Assembly: GCA_029865945.1 (NCBI GenBank)
Contig: JARXAH010000094.1
Location: 1 to 64,000 of the forward strand
Direction of reading: 5' to 3'
DNA length: 64,000 nt
Source: Bacteriovoracaceae bacterium
GTDB lineage: Bacteria > Bdellovibrionota > Bacteriovoracia > Bacteriovoracales > Bacteriovoracaceae
Below are positions 34,651 to 44,620 of the stretch, piece by piece; the stretch's first letter is position 1; each line of letters starts with the position of its first letter. The position numbers and the translations under genes are program-made. Under the pieces are notes generated by a model that made no database searches, was not told where the DNA came from, and saw nothing but the letters and a program-made list of their open reading frames with translations.

Positions 34651-37077
34651 TTAAACGTAGGGCAAGTGAGGAGGAGAATCTTTCTCTTCTTCATTGGCCC
34701 CTTTTAAATAATTTTCTTCTTGCTGATGACTCATGAGCAAGTGCTCTACTCCCGCCAAACACTGATTCATATTTTGAGATTGCATAAATAAACTTTTTAT
34801 CACATCAGCAAATTTTTCTTCTTCCAATGAAGATTCATTTCGCAAACGATCAATTTCTTTTTCAAGTCGCTGTCCATCTTCTTGCACTTTTGTGACGGCC
34901 ACAATGTCATCTGATTGCTCTAGGCCAAGTTTCTTTAAATCATCGATGAGTAAATTTAATTTGGAGAAGAAAGTATCACACTGGATAAAAAGTTTCTCAT
35001 CGTTCGTAAAATAATCTTGAATCTTATTGACATCTTTAACAACAGGATCGAGGGAGACACCCGCGTTTTTGACAACATATTTTTCCAACGTCTGCTGAGC
35101 ATATTTAATAAATTTTGAATGATAATTTTTTGCGTGCATCAAATGATCGCGGTGCTCTTTAATCGATTGTTTGAGCGGAACAAGGAGGGCCGCGGCCTGA
35201 ACTACGCGAAATAATTCTTCTTTCACTTTGCGGTGCAAGGAAAATAGTTGCTGATAATTTTGGGATACTATTTTCATAGAATATAAAGAATCTCTACTTC
35301 TCTCCCCTATTTGAGAGCTCCACTGACACAAACTTAGTAAATGATCTTTGCTAGCGATTAAAGTTTTTGCTTTATTTTTATTGAGAGCTTTAAGTTCTCT
35401 CGAAGATTTTTCTAATTTTTCAATTAAAACAAATTTTTCTTGCAGCGATAAATCGGCCAGATGAATTTCTTCAACCAGCTGACTCCACTTAAATTCAAAT
35501 TTCTTATAGACTTCTGCAAAGAGTGCGTGAATTGGGCCGATATCTCCTATCTCGTATTCGCGCAAGCTACTTGCCTCAAATTTTGGCCCGTACTGTTCAT
35601 CTAGCATCGCCTCTAGTGTACGACGAACTGGATTAACAATGGATTTGGTTTGGATACTAATGGTCTCCTCTAGTGTCATAAGAGGATAGAAAAATAACAA
35701 GCACTGGGATTTTTCTAGATAATTAACTGGGCATACGAACATTTGATAAGACTTGGATTCAAGTGACTTAAAGGGCTTGATTTGTACTTGGTAAATTCCA
35801 TGATTTTTTGTTGATAGTGATTCTGATACTGGATCGTTGGATCCAATGTTGGTCATGTTGACTAAAAAATCCCAACTCAATCTTTCTTTCGATAATGTTT
35901 CTTCATCAATTTCCCACTGCTCAATAAAGAGGCGATTAAACCATTTAACTTGCTTACTCTCCTCGACGAGGATGCTAGCAAAAGGAATTCCCTCTTGAAA
36001 AATATTTCCAAAATTAATTCGCTTCTGAAGATAGTCACTTATGTTCATGAGAGTTGAGCGAAAATTAGGGTTGTGTTCTTGAAGTTCTGATTGATCATTT
36101 TTTAAAACAGCGCGATCAAATACATGTAAATAATGTTGTTCTTGAATTTTCATTTGGGATCTTTTCCAATAATTTTCAAATAGAAAATACCCAAATAAAG
36201 CAACCACCGAAAAGGACAAAACGAGAAGTGGAAAAAAGAAGGGACTTATCGAAGATCCTTTTGTTGATCCACTTGCGCTGGCAAAATTAGGACTTACTTT
36301 AGCTTGATTAAATTTTTCATTTTTTAAGATACTTGTAACCGCGGCCACATAGTCGGCCTGGGAGTTCACAACCGAATAGTACTTATCAAGCAAAGGTGAG
36401 TAGTTGGACCAGAGATCTTTAAGGGGTTTAAGTCGTCCAAGAAGAACGTTTTTATTTTCCTCTTTCATCTGTGAAGTTTGAATCAGTTCAACCATCTGCT
36501 CCATGTCTTTAGAATTAAGCCCGATAATCTGAGTGTAATTTTTTTGCTGCAAAATAACTTTGGAGCGCAAATTGAAGCGCTCTACAATTTTTTTTAGATT
36601 AGGCCAATTATTTTGTCCAATAAACGAAAATAGTCCTTCACTCTCTTTAGAGATTTTTTGATAGAAGGCCTCCTTATCGGAAGAAATATTCGTTTTAACA
36701 AGGATGGTTAATGCATCTAATTTACTTCGAAGCAGTGACAATTCATTATTTTCTAATTGGGGGCCTAAAATTTTTAAATCATTTTCAAAAAGTCTAATTT
36801 GATCTTGGGATAAAATCTTAAAATCTTGTTCTTGGGCATATCTATTTTTAAGATTGCGAATATCAAAATTATTGGTTGATTGATCCAACGCCGCCGCAGA
36901 AGTCTTAGCGGGCGATTTAGTAAAAAAATGCAGCCACTCCACTTCTTCCAGGTAGACGCGGCCTAAATAGCCTAGAGTCACCAAGAGGAGACCAGAAATC
37001 ATCATCAAGAAATAATGCTGAGATTCAAAATTTTTTGGAAAAAGTTTTTTCACTAACGATTGATTGTTTGTTTCCAA
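34651..37077 (-). CDS. Membrane PAS-like, coiled-coil signalling protein at the end of the motility operon
   Basis: 808 aa. TM1 is at residues about 22-39, an extracytoplasmic helical region runs from 40 to 280, and TM2 is at 280-301. The cytoplasmic part has a PAS-like segment (about 355-470, with SILVEESKQVKWFNRLF), followed by a long coiled coil to the C-terminus. There is no histidine-kinase, GGDEF or clear MCP signalling-tip sequence. The layout resembles a chemoreceptor or sensor without an output domain. Its place after fliA suggests a role in motility control. Confidence 0.65.
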   Translation of the reverse strand: METNNQSLVKKLFPKNFESQHYFLMMISGLLLVTLGYLGRVYLEEVEWLHFFTKSPAKTSAAALDQSTNNFDIRNLKNRYAQEQDFKILSQDQIRLFENDLKILGPQLENNELSLLRSKLDALTILVKTNISSDKEAFYQKISKESEGLFSFIGQNNWPNLKKIVERFNLRSKVILQQKNYTQIIGLNSKDMEQMVELIQTSQMKEENKNVLLGRLKPLKDLWSNYSPLLDKYYSVVNSQADYVAAVTSILKNEKFNQAKVSPNFASASGSTKGSSISPFFFPLLVLSFSVVALFGYFLFENYWKRSQMKIQEQHYLHVFDRAVLKNDQSELQEHNPNFRSTLMNISDYLQKRINFGNIFQEGIPFASILVEESKQVKWFNRLFIEQWEIDEETLSKERLSWDFLVNMTNIGSNDPVSESLSTKNHGIYQVQIKPFKSLESKSYQMFVCPVNYLEKSQCLLFFYPLMTLEETISIQTKSIVNPVRRTLEAMLDEQYGPKFEASSLREYEIGDIGPIHALFAEVYKKFEFKWSQLVEEIHLADLSLQEKFVLIEKLEKSSRELKALNKNKAKTLIASKDHLLSLCQWSSQIGERSRDSLYSMKIVSQNYQQLFSLHRKVKEELFRVVQAAALLVPLKQSIKEHRDHLMHAKNYHSKFIKYAQQTLEKYVVKNAGVSLDPVVKDVNKIQDYFTNDEKLFIQCDTFFSKLNLLIDDLKKLGLEQSDDIVAVTKVQEDGQRLEKEIDRLRNESSLEEEKFADVIKSLFMQSQNMNQCLAGVEHLLMSHQQEENYLKGANEEEKDSPPHLPYV

Positions 37078-37126
37078 TTTTTAACCTCAATAACAAGTAT
37101 ATAGTTAGTTAAGTATAGTACTTATA

Positions 37127-37153
37127 TTATCGAGTATGTGGTGAGATTAAAAA
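37127..37153 (-). promoter_or_regulatory. Weak sigma-28-like promoter candidate before the PAS-like gene
   Basis: On the minus strand CTCGATAA (37127-37134) matches 6 of 8 bases of the flagellar -10 GCCGATAA. The T-rich segment 11 nt upstream is only a poor match to TAAAGTTT. It lies in the 131-bp gap after fliA. Confidence 0.25.
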
Positions 37154-37208
37154 AGAAGAAAAAAGAGTACTTGAGTGTTTTTGTTTTATTTAATTTTAGG
37201 AGCACGTT

Positions 37209-37994
37209 TCAAATTTGAAGATCTTCTTGCGTTTCAAATTCCTTACGTAGTCTCGCCCTGAGACGCAAAATAGCTTGTGTATGAAGTTGGGATACGCGGG
37301 ATTCAGTGACTTCGAGGACAGTTCCTATTTCTTTTAAATTTAAATCTTCATAGTAGTAAAGGGAAAGCACTAATTTCTGCTTCTCAGGTAGCGACATGAT
37401 GCCGTCTTTTAGCAGCTCTTGAACATTTTTAAAATTGACGGCCGCAAAAGGATTGAGTCCTCGCCTATCTTCGAGTAAATTTCCTAAAAGTTTTTTATCC
37501 CCGTTCTTCATAATATTGAGGTCATCAATATTGAGGAGACTTATGGATTGCGCCTGGCCAACTAGGTCATGAAATTCTTGGAGATTCATTCCCATATGCT
37601 TACACATTTCATCATCCGTGGCAGGACGGCCAAGATCTCGCTCTAATTGCACATACATTCTTTCCACTAATTTTGCTTTTTCTCGCACCGATCTTGGAAC
37701 CCAATCTTGGGCACGAAGTTCATCTAGGATCGCCCCTCTGATTCTGAATTCCGCATAAGTTTTAAATTTATTGTCACGGCCTGGATCGAACTTATCGATG
37801 GCATCCATGAGGCCGATGACACCGCAAGAAATAAGATCATCGAGCTCCACGTTCGCTGGAAGTCTGGAAGCTATTTTTTGAGCAATAAATTTTACGAGGG
37901 GTGCATACTCAACAATAATTTGATCTTTCAGTTGTTGATTAATTTTGCAACGATAGTCTTTTAATTTTCGTAATTTTTGAGTGATAGAAGACAT
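37209..37994 (-). CDS. fliA: FliA, flagellar sigma factor sigma-28
   Basis: 261 aa FliA/WhiG-family sigma factor that directs transcription of late flagellar genes. Region 2 includes VELDDLISCGVIGLMDAIDKFD and KFKTYAEFRIRGAILDELR. Region 3 begins DWVPRSVR. Region 4 ends with LKEIGTVLEVTESRVSQLHTQA, the -35 binding helix-turn-helix. Its start overlaps the flhG stop (TAATG). Confidence 0.95.
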   Translation of the reverse strand: MSSITQKLRKLKDYRCKINQQLKDQIIVEYAPLVKFIAQKIASRLPANVELDDLISCGVIGLMDAIDKFDPGRDNKFKTYAEFRIRGAILDELRAQDWVPRSVREKAKLVERMYVQLERDLGRPATDDEMCKHMGMNLQEFHDLVGQAQSISLLNIDDLNIMKNGDKKLLGNLLEDRRGLNPFAAVNFKNVQELLKDGIMSLPEKQKLVLSLYYYEDLNLKEIGTVLEVTESRVSQLHTQAILRLRARLRKEFETQEDLQI

Positions 37995-38809
37995 TAAATT
38001 TCCCCCAAATCGAAATCACGTTCTACTTGTTTTAATGGCAGTTCCATTTTTTTGCTACCCACAATTCCGTGGTAACTCACAGAGTTTCTCTCTATGTATT
38101 CGACCATATTTTGGGAAATATTTAAGAAAAATTCTTCAAAGGAACTTCTTTCCTCTTTGTCATCCAAATGGGGAACGCTGCCAAAAAAATGCAAGGTTTC
38201 TTGGGTAAATTTTTCCGCAACCCCTGTTAAAACTTTTTTAACTCGGTTAACTTGTTCATAATTGTCATAATCATTGATGATAAAACTAAAATGTTTATTG
38301 CCATAAAATTCGAGCAAGATTTTAAATAAGGAGTACCCATCCGTCATCGAAGAGGCCTCTGGGCGAAAAACAATTAATCGCAAGTCGGCAATACTCATGA
38401 GGTTACACTGCTCTTTGATGAGGCCAGACCCCGTATCCAAAATAATGTAGTCGTAATTTTGCTGCGCTTCTGACAGTAAATCGACGATGCGTGTTTGCAA
38501 TCGATATTCGCCCAAAAAAACTTCTTTGTTTCCATTACAAGTGGAAATAAAATCTAAGTTCCCTGTTTTATGAATGAGCGTTTTCCAGTCAGCAAGTCCT
38601 TGTAGATATTTTACAAAATCATCATTGATGGATTGGCCTAAATTGATCGCACAGTTGGCCAAATTGTAGTCGAGATCAAGGAGTAATGTTTTTTTTCCAG
38701 AATCGGCCATGGTTTTGGCCAGGTGGATGGAGGTGAAGGTTTTTCCAACTCCGCCCTTGCCAGAACATACACTGATAATTTTGGCGTTCGAAGTTTTTCC
38801 ATGAAACAT
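37994..38809 (-). CDS. flhG: FlhG (FleN/YlxH), MinD-like flagellar number regulator
   Basis: 271 aa ParA/MinD-family ATPase. The deviant Walker A is SGKGGVGKT near residue 16, LLLDLDYNLANCAINLG is the switch region, and LDTGSG is Walker B. FlhG limits flagellar number and works with FlhF to set flagellar position. It is located directly after flhF and before fliA, as in polar flagellates. Confidence 0.93.
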   Translation of the reverse strand: MFHGKTSNAKIISVCSGKGGVGKTFTSIHLAKTMADSGKKTLLLDLDYNLANCAINLGQSINDDFVKYLQGLADWKTLIHKTGNLDFISTCNGNKEVFLGEYRLQTRIVDLLSEAQQNYDYIILDTGSGLIKEQCNLMSIADLRLIVFRPEASSMTDGYSLFKILLEFYGNKHFSFIINDYDNYEQVNRVKKVLTGVAEKFTQETLHFFGSVPHLDDKEERSSFEEFFLNISQNMVEYIERNSVSYHGIVGSKKMELPLKQVERDFDLGEI

Positions 38810-38868
38810 AAAGACTTCCTGTCTTATTTCAAAAATGAAATTTTAAAAGTGAATGTAAATTTGAACCA

Positions 38869-40362
38869 TCATGAATTCATTTCATTTAATCCAAATATTT
38901 TCTTTACTAAAAAATTAGGGTCTGCTGCTTTCCAATCTTGGGGAATTTTTCTTCCCGTACTTAAAACAAAGAGCGGTCGATCATACTGGACAATCGTACT
39001 GTATAAGTTTCCAAGTCCCATGGAACTATCGGTGTGAGTGATGGCCACCCCATCGATCCATGGACGATATCGTTGCATCATTTTTTTCCCAATAATTTCT
39101 TGATGAAGGGCACTCAAGACTAAGACGACTTCAATTTTTTGATGTGATCTTCTTAAGGATTGAATCAGGTTAATCACTTCTTCTGGCCGATCTTGTGGTA
39201 CTTTCAGATCAATAAAAATATCACCTGAGGCATCACTCTTAGTAAGATCACGAAGGGAGGTAATTAATTCTGTAATTTTTTTATAACTTTTAATATCGGC
39301 CCGAAGGAGTTTTGAGGCCAAAGAATCATGGGAGTCAAAAGATTCCTCACTCTCTAATCTTAAAATCGTAGGTCTGTTGGCCATGCTAGATAATTTATAA
39401 ATGAGGGATGATTGGCCACTACTATACTCACTAATAAAAATAGTGATATTGGCCCCACTCTCCGTCTGATTGGATCCATTTCTTATTTGAAAATTGAGGG
39501 GGCGACAAACAATTTTTTTCTCGAGTTCTTTCATGACGAGATCATAAATTTGATCTTCATCAATAGAAGCTAAGTTATCAAATTCATATTCTACTTTTTT
39601 ACAAAGATCATTGATGAGAGGATAAGAAAAATCAAAAACTTTTAAGTTGTGTTGCAAAGACTTAATTTTATCAGATAAAACAAATTCTTCTTGCTCAGAA
39701 TTTGAATTTCTTTGCTCTTCTCTATTCTCTTGAATCATGAGTGAAAGTTCATGCAATTTTCGTCTCAAATCTTCGATTTCATTTTGCTGCCCAGAATATC
39801 TTTTCTGCAAATTTTGAAGTTCTGGAGAATTCATTGTGTTCATTCCAGACCACTCTCTCTCAGAACTTAAAGATGGACTTTGAATTTGTGGAATTTCCGT
39901 TCGCTCGCTTCGTTCATTGACTTTTTTTCCACGAACCACTTCGCTTTGACTTAAAAAATTTTCCAATTCCTCATTTAAATCTGCAGAATTTTGAAGAGAA
40001 GCACTTTGCGCAGGTGATCTCAATTCCTCTGTTCGGCCTTCTCCTATGCGGTTGACCATTTGTTTTGGAGTTTTATTGATTCCCAATTTCCCATAGGAAT
40101 TCAAGGTCGATTCAATATTTTTGGAGCTCGATTGATATAATTTTGTTTTTTGATCTTGATTGAGAAGCGAATCTAATTTCTTTTTCTTTTCGTAATCTTC
40201 TTCCGAAATGGCGGCGGTGATTTCAAATTTTCGCCCCTTAAAGGCGCCCTTAATTCCTTTAAATTCTTCGGTCTTAAGGATGATGGCGTCAGGCCCCAAT
40301 TCTAGCTTGATCGCCTTAAGTACTTCATCCATGGAATCCGCTTCATATTTTCTTACATGCAT
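38869..40362 (-). CDS. flhF: FlhF-like protein with degenerate GTPase motifs
   Basis: 497 aa. The N-terminal basic domain is typical: MHVRKYEADSMDEVLKAIKLELGPDAIIL. A linker follows, then the N domain (about 230-285) and the G domain. Where FlhF normally has the P-loop GPTGVGKTT, residues about 309-319 read FISEYSSGQSS with no Gly-Lys-Thr. The usual DTAGR position reads FIDLKVP (about 383-389), and TKLDE reads THTDSS (442-447). The closing LSTGRKIPQDW is retained. Nucleotide binding is probably lost. The start lies 1 nt after flhA. Confidence 0.88.
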   Translation of the reverse strand: MHVRKYEADSMDEVLKAIKLELGPDAIILKTEEFKGIKGAFKGRKFEITAAISEEDYEKKKKLDSLLNQDQKTKLYQSSSKNIESTLNSYGKLGINKTPKQMVNRIGEGRTEELRSPAQSASLQNSADLNEELENFLSQSEVVRGKKVNERSERTEIPQIQSPSLSSEREWSGMNTMNSPELQNLQKRYSGQQNEIEDLRRKLHELSLMIQENREEQRNSNSEQEEFVLSDKIKSLQHNLKVFDFSYPLINDLCKKVEYEFDNLASIDEDQIYDLVMKELEKKIVCRPLNFQIRNGSNQTESGANITIFISEYSSGQSSLIYKLSSMANRPTILRLESEESFDSHDSLASKLLRADIKSYKKITELITSLRDLTKSDASGDIFIDLKVPQDRPEEVINLIQSLRRSHQKIEVVLVLSALHQEIIGKKMMQRYRPWIDGVAITHTDSSMGLGNLYSTIVQYDRPLFVLSTGRKIPQDWKAADPNFLVKKIFGLNEMNS

Positions 40363-40363
40363 A

Positions 40364-42439
40364 CTATAACCTCACCGTTCCGAGCGATCTTATATTCGCT
40401 TCGGGCCCTATTTCGTTATGACTGACGACTGTTAAATTGGGAATAAATTTTTCCGTCAATTTTTTTAAATGCCTGCGCACAAAAGGAGAACATAAGACCA
40501 CCATCTTTTCTCCCGCTTGCGTCGACTCTTCAATTTTTTCATGGAGGCCTGCTAATAAGTTTTGCGTGGTCTTAGCGTCAATGTTCAATACAAGTCCTTG
40601 TTCTGTTTGATTAATATTATTTACTAAATATTCTTCCAGATTCCGATCTAATGTGAATAGGGGAATATCGCCCTTATCACTTTTTAAACGCTCAGTGATG
40701 GAACGATAGAGTGCTTGTCGGGTAAATTCAGTCAGCGCATCTGCGTCTTTTGTAGAAATTCCGTTTTCTGCAAGCGCTTCAAGAATGGTACGCAAATCTC
40801 TAACAGAAACATTTTCTTTTAATAAATTGCGAATGACTTTAAGCACGACACTTAAAGAAAGAATATCGGGAATCAAGTCAGTCACCACTTTTGGGTATTC
40901 CACTTTAAAATTATCTAAGAGTCGCACTAACTCCTGACGACCAAAGAGATCCGCAAGATTGACTCGCAATACTTCCGTTATGTGAGTGGCCATAATAGTC
41001 GACAGATCCACAACAGTATATCCATTGTACATAGCATCTTCTTTTTGACTCTCGGTAATCCAAACCGCAGGTAAACCAAAAACAGGTTCTGTTGTTTGAA
41101 TCCCATCTATTCGTTCAATGATGGTTCCTGGATCCATCGCCATAAAATGATCCGACATCAATTCACCTTTCGCGACTTCGATGCCTTTAATTTTTATGCT
41201 ATAACCTCCGGCCTTTAATTCCAAATTATCTCTGATGCGCACACTAGGAAGAATGACTCCCCAATCGATGGCAAATTGTTTTCTAATCTGACTAATGCGC
41301 TCAAGCAAATCGCCGCCGCCTTTGCCGTCCACTGTTCCGACTAGGCCATAACCCACTTCTAATTCTACTAATTCCACATTGAGTAAAGTTTCCAATGAAT
41401 CCGAAGTTTTTGTTTTTTGTTGCTCCACTTTGAGTAAATCATTTTTCTCTTTATCAAATTGTTTATTTTCTAATTTGTAGGCAACGAATCCAAGAATTCC
41501 GGCCATCGTAATAAAAATAAAGGAGGGAAATCCAGGAATGATGGCAAAGAGAAATAATATAAAGGAAACAACGTAGAGAACTTTGGGATTGAAGGCAAAC
41601 TGATCAGAAATTTGTTTACCTAACGAAGTGTCCGCATTATTTCTTGTAATTAAAATACCTGCGGCCGTAGCAATAATAATCGCAGGAATTTGTGCCACAA
41701 GTCCCTCACCTACGGTGAGCAAGGTAAAGATAGAAGCGGCCTTAGATAATTCCATACCATGTTGAGTGATCCCAATAACAATACCACCCACAATGTTGAC
41801 AGCAGTAATAATGATACCTGCAATGGCATCACCGCGAACAAACTTAGACGCACCATCCATAGATCCATAAAAATCTGCTTCACGTGCAATATTTTCCCGT
41901 CGTCTTTTCGCTTCTTTTTCATCGATGAGACCTGCATTTAAATCCGCATCAATCGCCATTTGCTTACCTGGCATGGCATCTAACGTAAACCTTGCCGCAA
42001 CTTCCGCGACTCGGCCGGCACCTTTGGTAATTACGATAAAGTTAATAATGACGAGGATTAAAAAGACGATAATCCCTACAGCATAATTTCCCCCGAGCAC
42101 GAATTCTCCAATGGAGTGAATGATTTTTCCTGCCGCATTGGTTCCATCTCCCGCTCCGTGTCCTAAAATCATTCGCGTGGACGCCACGTTGAGTGCCAAG
42201 CGAAAGAGAGTAACGACGAGGAGAACAGAGGGAAATGTGGAAAAATCTAGTGGCGTCTTTGCATATACTGAAAGCATGAGCATCAAAAATGAAATGGTGA
42301 AAACTAAGGACAAGAAAAAATCCATAAAGAATGGAGCGAGAGGAACGATCATTAACCCCAAGACAAAGATGAGGACGATCGTCACGATGAGATCTGAATT
42401 TCGCATCATCGAATTAATGCGGCCTAAGAAACTTTCCAT
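40364..42439 (-). CDS. flhA: FlhA, flagellar export gate protein
   Basis: 691 aa. It has eight predicted membrane segments in the first 320 residues, including the family signature around LDAMPGKQMAIDADLNAG, then a large cytoplasmic domain (about 340-691) that docks export substrates. Length is normal. The start overlaps flhB by 16 nt. Confidence 0.97.
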   Translation of the reverse strand: MESFLGRINSMMRNSDLIVTIVLIFVLGLMIVPLAPFFMDFFLSLVFTISFLMLMLSVYAKTPLDFSTFPSVLLVVTLFRLALNVASTRMILGHGAGDGTNAAGKIIHSIGEFVLGGNYAVGIIVFLILVIINFIVITKGAGRVAEVAARFTLDAMPGKQMAIDADLNAGLIDEKEAKRRRENIAREADFYGSMDGASKFVRGDAIAGIIITAVNIVGGIVIGITQHGMELSKAASIFTLLTVGEGLVAQIPAIIIATAAGILITRNNADTSLGKQISDQFAFNPKVLYVVSFILFLFAIIPGFPSFIFITMAGILGFVAYKLENKQFDKEKNDLLKVEQQKTKTSDSLETLLNVELVELEVGYGLVGTVDGKGGGDLLERISQIRKQFAIDWGVILPSVRIRDNLELKAGGYSIKIKGIEVAKGELMSDHFMAMDPGTIIERIDGIQTTEPVFGLPAVWITESQKEDAMYNGYTVVDLSTIMATHITEVLRVNLADLFGRQELVRLLDNFKVEYPKVVTDLIPDILSLSVVLKVIRNLLKENVSVRDLRTILEALAENGISTKDADALTEFTRQALYRSITERLKSDKGDIPLFTLDRNLEEYLVNNINQTEQGLVLNIDAKTTQNLLAGLHEKIEESTQAGEKMVVLCSPFVRRHLKKLTEKFIPNLTVVSHNEIGPEANIRSLGTVRL

Positions 42440-43509
42440 GTCGCTCGCTTTTTAAGTTTATAAACAAAGGCCAAAACTTCTGCTACTGCTTTATATAAAT
42501 CCCGGGGCACACTCTCCCCTACCTTAACAGTGCTATACAAAGTTCGTGCCAACATCACATTCTCCACAAGTGGGATATCATTCTTCTTAGCAATCTCTCG
42601 AATTTGAAACGCTAGATGATCTGCGCCCTTGGCAATCACAATGGGGGCCACCATGGAGTCGCGATTATATTTTAAGGCCACACTAAAATGTGTCGGATTT
42701 GTAACGACCACATCGGCCTTGGGTAAATCTTTCATCATTCTTTTTTTGGCCATTTCCCGTTGTACAGATTTTATACGACTTCGAATTTCAGGACTCCCTT
42801 CGCGCTCCTTTAATTCCTCTTTCATTTCGTGCTTACTCATCTTCATTCGTTGTAAATACGCCCACTTCTCGTAAGTAAAATCTATCAACGCGATGATAAC
42901 GAGGGTAATGAGCACTCCGACAAACAATCGAAAGACGATCGCTTTCATAAAAATGAGGGATGAACTTATTTCAGAGTTGATCATTCCGTTAAGTTGAAAG
43001 ACTGACTTGTTAAGCACCATGTAAGTCACGCCAAATACGAGGACAAACTTTATGAGTCCTTTAAAAAATTCGAAAAGTGATTTCGAGGAAAAAATTCTTC
43101 CAAACCCAGTTTGAGGATTAATTCGTTCCAGTTTCATGGAAATTAAATCTGGAGCATAAACGACACCAATCTGCATCACTTGGGACAAAAAGGACACAAT
43201 CATTACAATTAAAAAAAGTGGCGAAATTATTTTCAAGAAGGAATAAATGACTTCATTCATAAAAGTGATAATTTCTTTTTGCTGATAAACCGTATCTAAA
43301 TTCAAGGCAAGAATTCTCTCTGTCATTGACCAAATTTCATCAAGCATAAAGGTACCGGCAAACATAAGTGTTCCCACCGCGGCACCCACGATCATGATTC
43401 CACTTAAGTCTTTCGAAGAGACAACATCACCTTTTTCTTTAGATTTCTCTAAACGATATTGGGATGGGTCTTCGGTCTTGTCTTGGTTGTCTTGATCTTC
43501 TCCGGCCAT
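42424..43509 (-). CDS. flhB: FlhB, flagellar export switch protein
   Basis: 361 aa. Residues 4-12 carry the usual acidic DQDNQDKTEDP start, with four membrane segments between about 35 and 210. The autocleavage site NPTH is at residues 271-274, followed by the conserved cytoplasmic domain ending VYKLK. FlhB controls the switch from rod/hook to filament export. Confidence 0.97.
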   Translation of the reverse strand: MAGEDQDNQDKTEDPSQYRLEKSKEKGDVVSSKDLSGIMIVGAAVGTLMFAGTFMLDEIWSMTERILALNLDTVYQQKEIITFMNEVIYSFLKIISPLFLIVMIVSFLSQVMQIGVVYAPDLISMKLERINPQTGFGRIFSSKSLFEFFKGLIKFVLVFGVTYMVLNKSVFQLNGMINSEISSSLIFMKAIVFRLFVGVLITLVIIALIDFTYEKWAYLQRMKMSKHEMKEELKEREGSPEIRSRIKSVQREMAKKRMMKDLPKADVVVTNPTHFSVALKYNRDSMVAPIVIAKGADHLAFQIREIAKKNDIPLVENVMLARTLYSTVKVGESVPRDLYKAVAEVLAFVYKLKKRATWKVS

Positions 43510-43534
43510 TTTTCCTCTAAAATTTTAAATAGAA

Positions 43535-44314
43535 CTATTGGTTTAAAATCTGAAACCATTTCGCCATGTAATCCGTATAATATTTTCCGCCCATCGTAAT
43601 CATCTCTGAGCTGGCCACCATGAGCACAATAAATCCGGCCAAGATATTTACCGAAAAACTCACCGCAATAATATTTAATTGCGGAACAAATCTTCCGACA
43701 ACGCCTAAGACTAAGTTAAGTAAAATGTTAATAAAAATAATAGGACTTGCGAGCATGAGGGCAAGTAAAAATAAATCTTTAAAAAAATCTAAAAAGAAAT
43801 CCATGGATAAAGTTAAGTGCGATGCCGATTGCCAAGAAAGTGAAGAGAAGGAAAGAAAAATTCCTTTGAGCATCGGCAACATAACGCCCGCAGAAAAAGT
43901 TGTCATGAGTAACGCCCACTTCAATAATTTTTCAATCGGGCCTACTTGCACCATACTGGTAGGATCGAAGAGCGCCACTGAACCTAACCCCATTTGCTGA
44001 GACGCGAGCGTTCCTGCGGCCATAATGGTAATGGTAATATTTTTCACAAGGTAACCAATCAGTAGTCCGGTGAGTGCATAATAGACGGTCAATATAATCA
44101 TATGATTTTCACCCACAAGCTTCATATCGCTCACGACATAAGGACTCACGTGTGGAAAAAATGTATAAGTGATGATTAAACTACTTAAGATTTTAATAAT
44201 CATAGGAATGGCCACATCTTCCCAAAGGGGAAGTTGAAAAATAATCGTTAGCACTCTGGAAAAAGAAATCCAAAAGGCCATGAGCTGAATATTATCTACT
44301 ATTTCAATTCTCAT
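43535..44314 (-). CDS. fliR: FliR, flagellar export gate protein
   Basis: About 259 aa from ATG 44314 (MRIEIVDNIQLMAFW), which overlaps the fliQ stop as TAATG. A longer frame to 44386 lies inside fliQ and is unlikely. It has about six membrane segments, a GLLIGYL segment and LLALMLASPI. It forms the FliPQR export channel with its upstream neighbours. Confidence 0.94.
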   Translation of the reverse strand: MRIEIVDNIQLMAFWISFSRVLTIIFQLPLWEDVAIPMIIKILSSLIITYTFFPHVSPYVVSDMKLVGENHMIILTVYYALTGLLIGYLVKNITITIMAAGTLASQQMGLGSVALFDPTSMVQVGPIEKLLKWALLMTTFSAGVMLPMLKGIFLSFSSLSWQSASHLTLSMDFFLDFFKDLFLLALMLASPIIFINILLNLVLGVVGRFVPQLNIIAVSFSVNILAGFIVLMVASSEMITMGGKYYTDYMAKWFQILNQ

Positions 44315-44586
44315 TACTGCAACACCACCTGGGGAATTTCGAGATAAAGTGTTCTCGTAAAATCCATCATCGTTTGCAAAATCCAAGGCCCTGCTAAAAT
44401 CATCACTAAAAAAATCGCTACAATTTTTGGAATAATGGCAATGGTCTGCTCGTTAATTTGCGTTAATGCTTGAAAAAGGGAAATAGAAAAACCCACCACG
44501 AGAGCTCCCCCCAACATGGGAGCAGAGAGCATCATGGCCACTCTTATCGCTTGACTTGAAATGTCTAAAACGTAATCTGCTGTCAT
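44314..44586 (-). CDS. fliQ: FliQ, flagellar export gate protein
   Basis: 90 aa with two membrane helices (about 14-38 and 50-75) and the typical ALTQINEQT and IPKIVAI segments between and within them. Size and position between fliP and fliR are standard. Confidence 0.96.
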   Translation of the reverse strand: MTADYVLDISSQAIRVAMMLSAPMLGGALVVGFSISLFQALTQINEQTIAIIPKIVAIFLVMILAGPWILQTMMDFTRTLYLEIPQVVLQ

Positions 44587-44620
44587 TTCGTTTAACCTTT
44601 ATTTCTTTAACCCTGCTTTC

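Noticed and set aside
42120-42455. 111-aa plus-strand frame antisense to the flhA start
   Set aside because: Shadow of conserved flhA coding sequence; no independent evidence.
44315-44386. Longer FliR start inside fliQ
   Set aside because: The extra 24 residues are non-conserved and the TAATG overlap start at 44314 fits the FliR N-terminus.
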